Shown here in pieces: positions 1-6,782 of a stretch of 10,663 nt of DNA. The notes under the pieces are model-generated. The model saw only the letters and a list, made by a program, of their open reading frames with translations, had not been told where the DNA came from and searched no databases. Positions within the stretch are counted from its first letter, which is position 1. Each line of letters opens with the position of its first letter. This DNA comes from an uncultured Bacillota bacterium. GTDB lineage: Bacteria > Bacillota > Clostridia > Peptostreptococcales > Anaerovoracaceae. A program made the translations under genes and the position numbers. The stretch is from assembly GCA_946408315.1 (NCBI GenBank), contig CAMJRV010000048.1, positions 1-10,663 on the forward strand. Reading direction: 5' to 3'.

Positions 1-380
1 CAAATCTTGTGACGCTGCTGCTCGGGATCACCATCGGCTCCACGATGGTGGCTGCAGACTTCCTCAATGCCAAGACCCTGATGATCATGGGAATGGGCCT
101 TGTGGCATTTATCTTCGACACAGCCGGCGGCGTTCTCTTTGCAAAGCTGCTGAACCTGTTCCTGCCGAAAGACAACAAGGTAAATCCGATGATCGGCGCC
201 GCAGGAATCTCCGCATTCCCCATGTCGGGCCGTGTGGTTCAGAGGCTTGCCGCCAAGGAAGATCCTACCAACTTTATCCTGATGCAGGCCATGAGCGCCA
301 ATGTGGCCGGCCAGCTCGGCTCCGTCGTCGCAGGAAGCCTGATCCTTGCATTGGTTCCGGCTGTCGCGGCGGCAATGTAG
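1..380 (+). CDS. Sodium-pumping decarboxylase beta subunit, C-terminal part (OadB/GcdB/MmdB family)
   Basis: This is the C-terminal ~125 residues of the integral membrane subunit of a biotin-dependent, sodium-translocating decarboxylase. In this family the beta subunit decarboxylates carboxybiotin and moves Na+ outward across the cytoplasmic membrane. The reading frame is open from the window edge (first full codon at 3) to TAG at 378-380, so the start lies upstream. Visible are hydrophobic helices, the family block K-V-N-P-M-I-G-A-A-G-I-S-A-F-P-M-S-G-R (Asn codon at 183-185), whose Asn, Gly, Ser and Arg correspond to residues known to be important in Klebsiella OadB, and the closing A-N-V-A-G-Q-L-G-S-V-V-A-G segment. 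The substrate (oxaloacetate, glutaconyl-CoA or methylmalonyl-CoA) cannot be told from this subunit; the alpha subunit is outside the window. A small OadG-like gene follows after 21 bases, probably in the same operon. Confidence 0.93.
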   Translation, partial: NLVTLLLGITIGSTMVAADFLNAKTLMIMGMGLVAFIFDTAGGVLFAKLLNLFLPKDNKVNPMIGAAGISAFPMSGRVVQRLAAKEDPTNFILMQAMSANVAGQLGSVVAGSLILALVPAVAAAM

Positions 381-401
381 TGTAACTGAGGAGGTAATAT
401 T

Positions 402-530
402 ATGAATATAATTGAAGCAGGTCTGGAAGTTTCCGCTTTTGGGCTGGGAGGAGTCTTTATCGTACTGATCCTGTTTTACTGCGCAACAAAGATTATGTTG
501 GCGGTTTCGCGGATTGCGAAAAAGAACTGA
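402..530 (+). CDS. OadG-related small membrane subunit, 42 residues
   Basis: This short gene encodes 42 residues: an N-terminal stretch M-N-I-I-E-A-G-L-E-V, one hydrophobic segment (about residues 12-35, G-L-G-G-V-F-I-V-L-I-L-F-Y), and a basic C-terminal tail ending R-I-A-K-K-N. The start ATG is preceded by an excellent ribosome-binding site, GAGGAGGT at 388-395, 6 bases away. One membrane helix with a short polar tail, next to a decarboxylase beta subunit, matches the pattern of OadG/gamma subunits, which anchor the decarboxylase complex. Classical OadG is about twice this length with a longer cytoplasmic tail, so this is either a minimal gamma-like subunit or an accessory peptide. The terminator at 586-609 ends the operon after it. 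That it is translated is well supported by the ribosome-binding site; its role is inferred from context and shape. Confidence 0.8.
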   Translation: MNIIEAGLEVSAFGLGGVFIVLILFYCATKIMLAVSRIAKKN

Positions 531-585
531 ATCCTACAGGAAAGACGATTGAAATACGCAAAAAAAAGTTGACAAAATGAAATTT

Positions 586-616
586 GCCGGGTCTGGAAAC
601 AGCCCCGGCTTTCTAT
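586..616 (+). terminator. Intrinsic terminator of the decarboxylase operon
   Basis: The arms GCCGGG-T-CTG (586-595) and CAG-C-CCCGGC (600-609) form a 9-pair stem with one T/C mismatch, closed by a GAAA tetraloop (596-599). The T-rich tail TTTCTAT follows from 610. The site lies 55 bases after the small OadG-like gene and before the coaX promoter, as expected for an operon end. Confidence 0.8.
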
Positions 617-636
617 ATATTTACTGGACATTTTTG

Positions 637-665
637 TTGTAAAATTAATAAGTTTGAATTATACT
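637..665 (+). promoter_or_regulatory. Predicted sigma-A promoter of coaX-dusB
   Basis: The -35 box TTGTAA (637-642) is separated by 17 bases from the -10 box TATACT (660-665). An overlapping second TATACT is at 665-670. The region is A/T-rich and lies just after the terminator. Transcription would begin near 672, giving a 5' leader of about 115 bases, in which I see no recognisable riboswitch. Confidence 0.6.
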
Positions 666-751
666 ATACTAATCAATTTAGAAGCCGCGCCAATCGCTTT
701 GAAAGAACGTCAATCCGGCTGGAATTCTGCGGTGACAACTGAATAAGAAAC

Positions 752-780
752 AAAGGAGAAATCTTGCACAGCGAAGGGAG
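752..780 (+). promoter_or_regulatory. Two candidate ribosome-binding sites for coaX
   Basis: AAAGGAG (752-758) sits 5 bases before a TTG codon at 764, and AAGGGAG (774-780) sits 7 bases before the ATG at 788. Both starts are in the same frame, 8 codons apart. The conserved CoaX N-terminus begins at the ATG, so that start is preferred, but the upstream site is at least as good a Shine-Dalgarno match. Confidence 0.55.
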
Positions 781-787
781 AACAGAT

Positions 788-1591
788 ATGTTACTGGCAT
801 TCGACGTAGGGAACACCAACATGGTTTTAGGAGTCTTCAAGGACGACAATCTGATTCAAAACTGGAGAATGGAAACGGACACCAACAAAAGCGCTGACGA
901 GTACGGGATGATTATCAACCAGCTTTTCAACTATGAGGGGCTGAACACCAAAGAAGTAAAAGATGTCATTATTTCAACGGTAGTTCCATCGGTACTGTAC
1001 ACGCTGCAGCACTTGTCAATGAAGTATTTCAACAGGAGGGCCATCGTAATCGGGCCTGGTATCAAAACGGGGCTGATTATAAAGTATGATAACCCCAAAC
1101 AGGTAGGCGCGGACCGGATCGTCAACGCCGTAGCGGCTCTCGCCAAATACGGAGGACCGCTCATCATCGTAGACTTCGGAACGGCAACCACCTTCTGCGC
1201 CATTACGGAGAACGCGGAATACCTGGGAGGAACCATCGCGCCGGGCATCAAGATTTCCTCGGACGCCCTGTTCGAGAAGACCTCCAAGCTTCCCAAGGTG
1301 GAGCTGGAATCGCCGGGTCATGTGATCTGCAAAAACACGATTGAGAGCATGCAGTCCGGCCTCGTTTACGGCCATATGGGAATGGTGGAATTTATCGTCA
1401 ACAAGATGAAGGAAGAGCTGAAGCAATATTCCAGGTCGGGCAAATCCCCGAAGGTCATCGCCACAGGCGGGCTTGCCACGCTTATCGTAAGCGGAATCAG
1501 CTGTATCGATTCCGTGGATAAGATGCTCACCCTGGAAGGTTTAGAAATGATATATGAAAAAAACAAAGGACATAGGAATGAAAATCGGTAA
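788..1591 (+). CDS. coaX: Type III pantothenate kinase
   Basis: CoaX phosphorylates pantothenate with ATP, the first committed step of coenzyme A synthesis, in the cytoplasm. The type III enzyme belongs to the ASKHA (actin/hexokinase-like) fold, needs a monovalent cation, and is not feedback-inhibited by CoA. The protein has 267 residues, slightly above the usual ~255-260. The phosphate-binding motif D-V-G-N-T-N is at residues 6-11, G-A-D-R at 107-110 (Asp109 is the expected catalytic base), V-D-F-G-T-A-T-T at 128-135, and G-G-T-I-A-P-G at 147-153. ATG 788 was chosen because family members begin M-L-L-x-x-D-V-G-N-T-N; a TTG at 764 would add eight residues. The C-terminal end is basic ([10 protein letters not shown]) and its codons overlap the start of dusB by 14 bases, indicating translational coupling. 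Confidence 0.97.
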   Translation: MLLAFDVGNTNMVLGVFKDDNLIQNWRMETDTNKSADEYGMIINQLFNYEGLNTKEVKDVIISTVVPSVLYTLQHLSMKYFNRRAIVIGPGIKTGLIIKYDNPKQVGADRIVNAVAALAKYGGPLIIVDFGTATTFCAITENAEYLGGTIAPGIKISSDALFEKTSKLPKVELESPGHVICKNTIESMQSGLVYGHMGMVEFIVNKMKEELKQYSRSGKSPKVIATGGLATLIVSGISCIDSVDKMLTLEGLEMIYEKNKGHRNENR

Positions 1592-2525
1592 CGTTACGCC
1601 GGATAACCCGTTTTTTCTCGCGCCTCTGGCAGGGATTACCGACGCGCCTTTCCGCAGGATCTGTAAGGAGCAGGGAGCCGGGCTCGTCTACTCGGAAATG
1701 GTGAGCGGAAAGGGACTTTATTATAACGATCAGGCCACGGAAAGGCTGCTCCGGGTCTATGAGGATGAAAAGCCGTTAGCATACCAGATCTTTGGCTCCG
1801 AGCCGGAAATCATCGGCTTTGCGGCAAGGAAGCTCGAAGGCCGGGAAAACTGCATTCTGGATATCAATATGGGCTGCCCGGTGCCGAAGGTCGTGAAAAA
1901 CGGCGAAGGGTCGGCCCTGCTGAAAGCGCCCGAACTGGTGGAGGCTGTCGTGAAGGCTGCCGTCGCCAACACGGAAAAGCCGGTGACAGCCAAGATACGG
2001 ATCGGCTGGGACGCAGACAGTATCAACGCGGTGGAGATCGCAAAGGTGATCGAGGCGGCGGGAGCCAGCGCCATCGGAGTTCATGGCAGGACCCGGGAGC
2101 AATACTATTCCGGCAAGGCCGATTGGGATGTGATACGGCAGGTGAAAAAAGCGGTATCCATTCCGGTGATCGGAAACGGAGATGTATTTTCCGGCCGGGA
2201 CGCGCTCCGGCTGATGGAGGAAACGGGTTGCGACTTTGTGATGATCGCAAGAGGAGCTCTCGGCAATCCGTGGATCTTCCGGGAGGCCCTGGCGCTGTGG
2301 GAGGGAAAGAGTCCTCCGCCTCCGCCGGAACGGGGAGAAAAGGCGGCGCTTATTCTGAAGCATTTCGATTTGCTTCTTGAGGAAAAGGGAGAATATGCCG
2401 CGGTCAGAGAGATGAGAAAGCACGCGGGCTGGTATTTAAAAGGAATTCCGGGCTCTGCAAGTCTTCGGCGGCAGCTGAATTCTACAGTGAAAGCGGATGC
2501 CTTGAAGGAACTTCTTGATTTCTAG
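1578..2525 (+). CDS. dusB: tRNA-dihydrouridine synthase (DusB/NifR3 type)
   Basis: This is an FMN-dependent enzyme that reduces specific uridines of tRNA to dihydrouridine using NADPH. The 315-residue protein has the TIM-barrel N-terminal domain: [12 protein letters not shown] at 15-26, D-I-N-M-G-C-P at 95-101 with the catalytic Cys100, K-I-R-I-G-W at 139-144, G-V-H-G-R-T-R at 167-173, the FMN phosphate-binding G-N-G-D at 199-202, and A-R-G-A-L-G-N-P-W at 224-232. The C-terminal helical tRNA-binding domain follows a Pro5 run (246-250). ATG 1578 has AAAGGA (1565-1570) 7 bases upstream. An in-frame ATG at 1554 has only a distant GGAAGG 14 bases away and lies deeper inside coaX, so it is less likely. 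Target uridine positions cannot be read from the sequence. The gene probably shares the coaX transcript. Confidence 0.95.
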   Translation: MKIGNVTPDNPFFLAPLAGITDAPFRRICKEQGAGLVYSEMVSGKGLYYNDQATERLLRVYEDEKPLAYQIFGSEPEIIGFAARKLEGRENCILDINMGCPVPKVVKNGEGSALLKAPELVEAVVKAAVANTEKPVTAKIRIGWDADSINAVEIAKVIEAAGASAIGVHGRTREQYYSGKADWDVIRQVKKAVSIPVIGNGDVFSGRDALRLMEETGCDFVMIARGALGNPWIFREALALWEGKSPPPPPERGEKAALILKHFDLLLEEKGEYAAVREMRKHAGWYLKGIPGSASLRRQLNSTVKADALKELLDF

Positions 2526-2543
2526 CCCAAAATCGGTTATAAT
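2515..2543 (+). promoter_or_regulatory. Predicted sigma-A promoter of greA-lysS, across the dusB stop codon
   Basis: The -35 box TTGATT (2515-2520) lies in the last codons of dusB. After exactly 17 bases comes a perfect -10 box TATAAT (2538-2543). Transcription would begin near 2550, leaving a ~60-base leader before greA. A second TATAAT at 2584-2589 has no convincing -35 box. Confidence 0.6.
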
Positions 2544-2608
2544 ATTGCGCATACGAGCGCATCTTTCGGGCAAAAAAACCTAATATAATATCAAAGGAGA
2601 TCACGAAA

Positions 2609-3082
2609 ATGGCAGAAGAAATGCTGTTAACAAAGGAAGGCTATGACAAAATCGTTGCAGAGCATGAAGAACTGGTTACTGTAAGACGAAAGGAAGTTGC
2701 CGAAAGAATCAAGGAGGCAATCTCATATGGAGATATCTCTGAAAACTCCGAATATGATTCCGCAAAGAACGAACAGGCGGAACTGGAGGAGAGAATAAAC
2801 AAGCTGGAAAATATGATGCGCAAGGCGAAGATTATAGATGAATCGACCATAACCAACGACCGCGTCGGCATTGGCCTCAAGGTCAAGGTGGAGGAGGTCG
2901 GGACCGGCGACATCATGGAGTTTGCCATCGTTGGTTCGACGGAAGCGGACCCGTTTGAAGGCAAGATCTCCAACGAATCTCTGGTAGGCGCAGCGCTTCT
3001 CGGAAAAATGGTGAACGAGATTGCGGAGGTACAGGTGCCTGACGGTATCGTGAGCTACAAAGTAATCGAAATATGGAAATAG
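2609..3082 (+). CDS. greA: Transcription elongation factor GreA
   Basis: GreA enters the secondary channel of RNA polymerase and stimulates cleavage of the backtracked 3' end of the nascent RNA, so that stalled complexes can resume. Its length, 157 residues, is standard. Residues 1-75 form the antiparallel coiled coil, with the tip G-D-I-S-E-N-S-E-Y-D at 41-50; Asp42 and Glu45 correspond to the acidic tip residues (D41/E44 in E. coli) that position the catalytic Mg2+. The C-terminal FKBP-like domain includes I-S-N-E-S-L-V-G-A-A-L-L-G-K (120-133) and ends V-P-D-G-I-V-S-Y-K-V-I-E-I-W-K. The ATG has AAAGGAG (2593-2599) 9 bases upstream. lysS starts only 15 bases after the stop, so the two are cotranscribed. 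Confidence 0.97.
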   Translation: MAEEMLLTKEGYDKIVAEHEELVTVRRKEVAERIKEAISYGDISENSEYDSAKNEQAELEERINKLENMMRKAKIIDESTITNDRVGIGLKVKVEEVGTGDIMEFAIVGSTEADPFEGKISNESLVGAALLGKMVNEIAEVQVPDGIVSYKVIEIWK

Positions 3083-3097
3083 AAAGAGGAAATTGTT

Positions 3098-4645
3098 ATG
3101 AGTACAGAAGACAACCTTCGGGTACAGGCGGGGACTGAAGCGGAAGCGGAAGTAGAAATTTCGGAAGAGAGTTTGAACGAGCTGAGACAGGTCAGACGCG
3201 AAAAGCTCAAAAAGCTTCAGGAAGCAGGCAGAAATCCGTTCCTGATCGAAACTTACGATGTGAAGAACTACAGCAAGGACATCAAGGATCACTTTGATGA
3301 GATGGAAGGCAAGGAAGTTTCCTGCGCCGGAAGAATCATGGCCAAACGCCAGATGGGAAAGGCGTCCTTTATCGATATACAGGATAAACAGGGCAGAATT
3401 CAATGCTACGTCAGACAGGACGCCATCACGCCGGAAGAATATGAAGTTTTTCTTACCTATGATATCGGCGACATCATAGGCATTGTGGGCGAAGTGTTCC
3501 GGACGAAGCACGGAGAAATTTCCGTCAAGGTTCATGAAATCAAGCTGCTGTCCAAATCCCTCCAGATCCTGCCCAACAAGTTCCACGGCCTGAAGGATCA
3601 GGATATCCGGTACAGACAGAGATACGTAGATCTCATCATGAACCCTGAGGTGCGGGAGACCTTTATTCTCCGTTCCAAAATCATCCATGCCATCAGGGAC
3701 GTGCTGGAAAATGACTATGGCTATCTGGAGGTAGACACGCCGATTTTGACCACAATCGCAGGCGGCGCCAACGCCAGACCATTCTCCACTCATCACAACA
3801 CCCTTGATCTGGATATGAAGCTGCGAATTTCTAATGAATTGTTCTTAAAGAGACTGATCGTGGGCGGTCTGGACCGCGTCTATGAAATGGGCAAAATGTT
3901 CAGAAACGAAGGGATGGACAGAAACCACAATCCCGAATATACCGCTATGGAGTGCTATATGGCCTACGGCAATCTGGAAAACACCATGGAGGTTACTGAG
4001 CAGGTGGTTTCCAAAGCGGCTCTTGCCGCCACAGGAAGCATGGTCATCCAATATCAGGGCAAAACCTTTGACCTGACTCCCCCATGGAGAAGGCTGAACA
4101 TGGCGGACGCCATCAAGGAAATCACCGGCGTTGATTTTGCCGTCATCAACACTGACGAAGAGGCGAGAGAAGCAGCCATCAAGCAGGGGATGGATAAGGA
4201 CGAAGTGAAAAGCCTGACCCGAGGAAAGATCTTAGCGGAAATGTTTGAAGTATTCTGCGAAGACGTGCCGGGTTATTTGGACGGTCCTGTCTTTATCATC
4301 GGTCATCCGGTAGAGATTTCACCACTGGCTAAGAGAGATCCTATCGACCCGAGAATTACCAGAAGATTTGAAGCCTATGTAAACGGCTGGGAAATTGCCA
4401 ACGCCTTCTCCGAGCTGAACGATCCCATCGATCAGTACGAGAGATTTAAGGAACAGCAGGCGCAGCTCGATGACGGAACGGACGAAGAAGCTCATCCCAT
4501 GGACGAAGATTTCGTCAATGCGCTGGAGGTGGGGCTGCCCCCGACCGGCGGACTGGGCATCGGCATCGACCGGGTGATCATGCTGATTACCGATGCGCCG
4601 TCGATTAGGGATATCATACTCTTCCCAACCATGAAACCACTCTAG
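3098..4645 (+). CDS. lysS: Lysyl-tRNA synthetase, class II
   Basis: LysS charges tRNA-Lys with lysine using ATP and acts as a cytoplasmic dimer. The 515-residue protein starts with an acidic, weakly conserved extension (about 1-25) and a charged helix (Q-V-R-R-E-K-L-K-K-L, 31-40). Next comes the OB-fold anticodon-binding domain (about 70-155), then the class II catalytic domain. Motif 1 surrounds the segment 180-216, motif 2 begins M-F-R-N-E-G (267-272) and continues H-N-P-E-Y-T-A-M-E (277-285), and motif 3 is G-L-G-I-G-I-D-R at 485-492, with the closing R-D-I-I-L-F-P at 504-510. AGAGGA (3085-3090) is 7 bases before the ATG. The stop codon TAG is also the outermost base-pairing part of an inverted repeat (4643-4765). 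No T-box motif is seen upstream. Confidence 0.98.
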   Translation: MSTEDNLRVQAGTEAEAEVEISEESLNELRQVRREKLKKLQEAGRNPFLIETYDVKNYSKDIKDHFDEMEGKEVSCAGRIMAKRQMGKASFIDIQDKQGRIQCYVRQDAITPEEYEVFLTYDIGDIIGIVGEVFRTKHGEISVKVHEIKLLSKSLQILPNKFHGLKDQDIRYRQRYVDLIMNPEVRETFILRSKIIHAIRDVLENDYGYLEVDTPILTTIAGGANARPFSTHHNTLDLDMKLRISNELFLKRLIVGGLDRVYEMGKMFRNEGMDRNHNPEYTAMECYMAYGNLENTMEVTEQVVSKAALAATGSMVIQYQGKTFDLTPPWRRLNMADAIKEITGVDFAVINTDEEAREAAIKQGMDKDEVKSLTRGKILAEMFEVFCEDVPGYLDGPVFIIGHPVEISPLAKRDPIDPRITRRFEAYVNGWEIANAFSELNDPIDQYERFKEQQAQLDDGTDEEAHPMDEDFVNALEVGLPPTGGLGIGIDRVIMLITDAPSIRDIILFPTMKPL

Positions 4646-4765
4646 GCTTGCTAAAATTCCGCAATACTTTGTCGCTGGCTCTTCGGGCTTGATAGCGTAC
4701 CATGAAGTACGCGTCCTGCGCCCTCAATCGCCGCTTCGCGTCTTGCGAAATTTTATCTGCGCCTA
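4643..4765. repeat. 123-base imperfect inverted repeat / structured element after lysS
   Basis: The outer arms TAGGC (4643-4647) and GCCTA (4761-4765) and the inner arms TAAAATTCCGCAA (4652-4664) and TTGCGAAATTTTA (4743-4755, 12 of 13 pairing) are mirror complements. Inside, GGC (4677-4679) can pair with GCC (4730-4732), GGGC (4685-4688) with GCCC (4720-4723), and a perfect central hairpin GCGTAC-CATGAA-GTACGC occupies 4695-4712. The whole can fold as one long interrupted hairpin. The right arm can alternatively form a local stem, TTCGC (4735-4739) with GCGAA (4745-4749), followed by ATTTTA, which would look like a weak intrinsic terminator for lysS. It contains no coding frame I would defend. 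It may be a dispersed chromosomal repeat or a regulatory leader; the window alone cannot decide. Confidence 0.65.
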
Positions 4766-4824
4766 GCTGATAAAGCCGTGCGCCTGGCCATGAACAAAAT
4801 ATCCTGTGCCTGGGCGCTCAGGAT
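4758..4824. repeat. Three imperfect 10-mers and a small hairpin upstream of asnS
   Basis: TGCGCCTAGC (4758-4767), TGCGCCTGGC (4779-4788) and TGTGCCTGGG (4805-4814) are near copies on the same strand. The third lies inside a small hairpin whose arms are ATCCTG (4801-4806) and CAGGAT (4819-4824). GGGCGC (4812-4817) in its loop could pair with GCGCCT of either upstream copy. The copies are short, and their significance is uncertain. Confidence 0.35.
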
Positions 4825-4845
4825 AGAATCATAGAATGTATTGGG

Positions 4846-4873
4846 AAAGTTTGCTTCGGCAAACTTTTCTTTT
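4846..4873 (+). terminator. UUCG-loop terminator-like hairpin directly upstream of asnS
   Basis: AAAGTTTGC (4846-4854) and GCAAACTTT (4859-4867) form a perfect 9-pair stem with a TTCG tetraloop and the tail TCTTTT (4868-4873). This is an intrinsic terminator by form. It ends only 5 bases before the asnS ribosome-binding site (GAGGAG, 4879-4884), so there is no room for a promoter between them. It therefore either ends lysS transcripts incompletely or acts as an attenuator in the asnS leader. Confidence 0.75.
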
Positions 4874-4890
4874 AGAAAGAGGAGAGAAAG

Positions 4891-6285
4891 ATGAAAGATA
4901 CACAGTTGAGACAGCTCTATGTGAACACAGAACAGTATGCCGGGAAGGAAGTGTCGGTCAGAGGCTGGATCAGGACAAACAGAAGCTCAAACCGGTTCGG
5001 ATTTGTGGAGATCAACGACGGCAGCTACTTCAAATCGGTTCAGGTTGTCTACGAAGAAGAAAATATCGAAAATTACGACCAGATTGCGAAAGCACCCATC
5101 TCAGCCGCTCTTTTCGTTACCGGAGAACTCGTTCTGACGCCGGAAGCCAAGCAGCCCTTTGAGATCAAGGCGATGAAAGTCGTCGTCGAGGCCGATTCCG
5201 ATCCGGATTATCCCCTTCAGAAGAAGCGGCACAGCCTGGAATTCCTGCGGGAGATCGCCCATCTGAGACCGAGGAGTAATACGTTCTCCGCCGTTTTCCG
5301 CGTAAGGTCCCTGGTTGCCTACGCCATTCATCAGTTCTTCCAGGACAACAACTTTGTCTATGTCCACACGCCGATCATCACCGGCAGCGACGCGGAGGGC
5401 GCCGGGGAGATGTTCCGGGTCACCACCCTCGATATGAACAAGCCGCCGAGGACGGAAGACGGCAGGATCGATTACAGCGAGGACTTTTTCGGAAAGGAAA
5501 CGAATCTGACCGTAAGCGGACAGCTTGAGGCGGAGACCTTCGCCCTGGCGTTCCGGAGCGTTTATACCTTCGGGCCGACCTTCCGCGCGGAAAACTCCAA
5601 TACGGCCAGACATGCGTCGGAATTCTGGATGATCGAACCGGAAGTCGCTTTCGCCGATATCAACGACAATATGGAGCTTGCGGAAAGCATGATCAAATAC
5701 ATCATCAACTACGTGCTCGACCATGCGAAGGAGGAAATGAAATTCTTCAACGATTTCATTGACAAGGGCCTGCTCGACAGGCTGAACAATATCATCAGCA
5801 ACGATTTTGCCAGAGTCACCTATACGGAGGCTGTCGAATTGTTGAAGAAATCGGGTAAGGAGTTCCAGTTCCCCGTGGAATGGGGCATCGACCTTCAGAC
5901 GGAGCACGAGCGGTACATTACGGAAGAGATCTTCAAAAAGCCCGTGTTTGTAACGGATTATCCGAAGGAGATCAAGGCGTTCTACATGCGGCTCAACGAG
6001 GATGGAAAGACCGTTGCGGCCATGGACCTTCTCGTTCCGGGCGTCGGCGAGATCATCGGCGGAAGCCAGAGAGAGGAACGCTACGATCTGCTGGTATCGA
6101 GGATCAAAGAACTGGGCCTTTCGGAAGAGGATTACTGGTGGTACCTGGATCTGAGAAAGTACGGCGGAGTGAAGCATGCCGGATACGGACTGGGCTTTGA
6201 GAGAATTATCATGTATATTACCGGAATGAGCAACATCAGAGACGTGCTGCCGTTCCCGAGAACGCCGAAAACAGCGGAATTCTAA
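4891..6285 (+). CDS. asnS: Asparaginyl-tRNA synthetase
   Basis: AsnS charges tRNA-Asn directly with asparagine using ATP, acting as a class IIb dimer in the cytoplasm. The 464-residue length is normal. The N-terminal OB-fold anticodon-binding domain (about 18-105) includes [11 protein letters not shown] (21-31). The catalytic domain has H-L-R-P-R-S-N (124-130), motif 1 around V-H-T-P-I-I (158-163), motif 2 [11 protein letters not shown] (231-241) and motif 3 G-L-G-F-E-R (433-438), ending D-V-L-P-F-P-R. The segment [12 protein letters not shown] is typical of AsnS and separates it from AspS. GAGGAG (4879-4884) is 6 bases before the ATG. The upstream spacer carries strong secondary structure but no recognisable T-box, so regulation, if any, would be by another route. 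Confidence 0.98.
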   Translation: MKDTQLRQLYVNTEQYAGKEVSVRGWIRTNRSSNRFGFVEINDGSYFKSVQVVYEEENIENYDQIAKAPISAALFVTGELVLTPEAKQPFEIKAMKVVVEADSDPDYPLQKKRHSLEFLREIAHLRPRSNTFSAVFRVRSLVAYAIHQFFQDNNFVYVHTPIITGSDAEGAGEMFRVTTLDMNKPPRTEDGRIDYSEDFFGKETNLTVSGQLEAETFALAFRSVYTFGPTFRAENSNTARHASEFWMIEPEVAFADINDNMELAESMIKYIINYVLDHAKEEMKFFNDFIDKGLLDRLNNIISNDFARVTYTEAVELLKKSGKEFQFPVEWGIDLQTEHERYITEEIFKKPVFVTDYPKEIKAFYMRLNEDGKTVAAMDLLVPGVGEIIGGSQREERYDLLVSRIKELGLSEEDYWWYLDLRKYGGVKHAGYGLGFERIIMYITGMSNIRDVLPFPRTPKTAEF

Positions 6286-6298
6286 AAGCGTATAACAC

Positions 6299-6323
6299 TC
6301 TGCCGGTCCGGTGGGCCGGCAGA
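6299..6323. other. Hairpin after asnS without a U-tract
   Basis: TCTGCCGG (6299-6306) pairs perfectly with CCGGCAGA (6316-6323), and the stem continues with a T-G wobble and two C-G pairs to a GGT triloop. No T-run follows, so it is not a standard intrinsic terminator. It lies between asnS and the Gate-domain pair and may protect a processed 3' end or weaken read-through. Confidence 0.6.
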
Positions 6324-6347
6324 ATGCATTGAAAAAGGATATTACCA

Positions 6348-6782
6348 ATGAATTTGTTCGCAGCAACCATCCGGGACGGAGCGATAAAGGGCGTAAAGAC
6401 CGCAGCTATGCTGCTGAAAATCGTATTGCCCATTTACGCCGCCGTCGTCATAATCAAGTATTCTCCGATCATGCCTTTTTTGCAGGACCTGTTTTTCCCT
6501 GCAATGAAATTCTTTCACCTTCCGGGCAACGGGATCGTGCCGCTTATTACCGGTTTCTTTACTGATGAATATACGACCATTGCGGTGATGAGCACCTTTG
6601 ATTTTACGACTGCGGAGATTACAACCATCGCCATGTTTGTACTGGTGGCCCATTCGATTCCCGTCGAGTCTGCTATCGCGCAGAAAATAGGGATGTCGGC
6701 TGCAAAGTTTGCCGTTTTTCGGATTTTATCCGCCATTGCCGTTGGACTTCTCGTCGGATGGATAGGGGGGATGCTGGGATGA
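6348..6782 (+). CDS. Nucleoside-recognition/Gate-domain membrane protein, first half of a pair
   Basis: This 144-residue hydrophobic protein has likely membrane segments near residues 19-36, 62-80, 92-110 and 121-142. It resembles the nucleoside-recognition (Gate) domain family found in nucleoside transporters and FeoB, but no substrate is established. Notable conserved-looking polar motifs inside hydrophobic segments are G-F-F-T-D-E-Y-T-T (69-77) and A-H-S-I-P-V-E-S (101-108). It aligns collinearly with the next gene, so the two are paralogous halves that probably form one transporter. AAAGGA (6334-6339) is 8 bases before the ATG. The stop overlaps the next start (ATGA). It may be cotranscribed with asnS across the hairpin at 6299-6323. 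Family assignment is firm enough; function is unknown. Confidence 0.8.
   Translation: MNLFAATIRDGAIKGVKTAAMLLKIVLPIYAAVVIIKYSPIMPFLQDLFFPAMKFFHLPGNGIVPLITGFFTDEYTTIAVMSTFDFTTAEITTIAMFVLVAHSIPVESAIAQKIGMSAAKFAVFRILSAIAVGLLVGWIGGMLG

Noticed and set aside
569..597. TTGACA at 569-574 as a -35 box for coaX
   Set aside because: A perfect -35 sequence, but 16-18 bases later the sequence is part of the GC-rich terminator hairpin with no -10 box.
697..747. Short leader peptide (TTG at 698, about 15 codons ending TAA at 744) upstream of coaX
   Set aside because: No ribosome-binding site precedes it and no run of regulatory codons is seen.
2723..3796. Long open frame on the minus strand (357 codons) opposite greA and lysS
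   Set aside because: It crosses two confidently assigned genes and the greA-lysS junction, and its translation shows no family features.
4766..4845. tRNA or small RNA gene between lysS and asnS
   Set aside because: No cloverleaf, no TTCGAATC-like T-loop and no CCA end can be found on either strand.
4646..4890. T-box riboswitch controlling asnS
   Set aside because: Synthetase genes in Clostridia often have T-boxes, but the conserved AGGGTGGNACCGCG block is not present; only the terminator-like hairpin is.
5101..6366. Long open frame on the minus strand (421 codons) opposite asnS
   Set aside because: It is exactly antisense to a clear aminoacyl-tRNA synthetase gene, has no recognisable domain and no ribosome-binding site that I can see. 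Long antisense frames are common opposite GC-rich codons.
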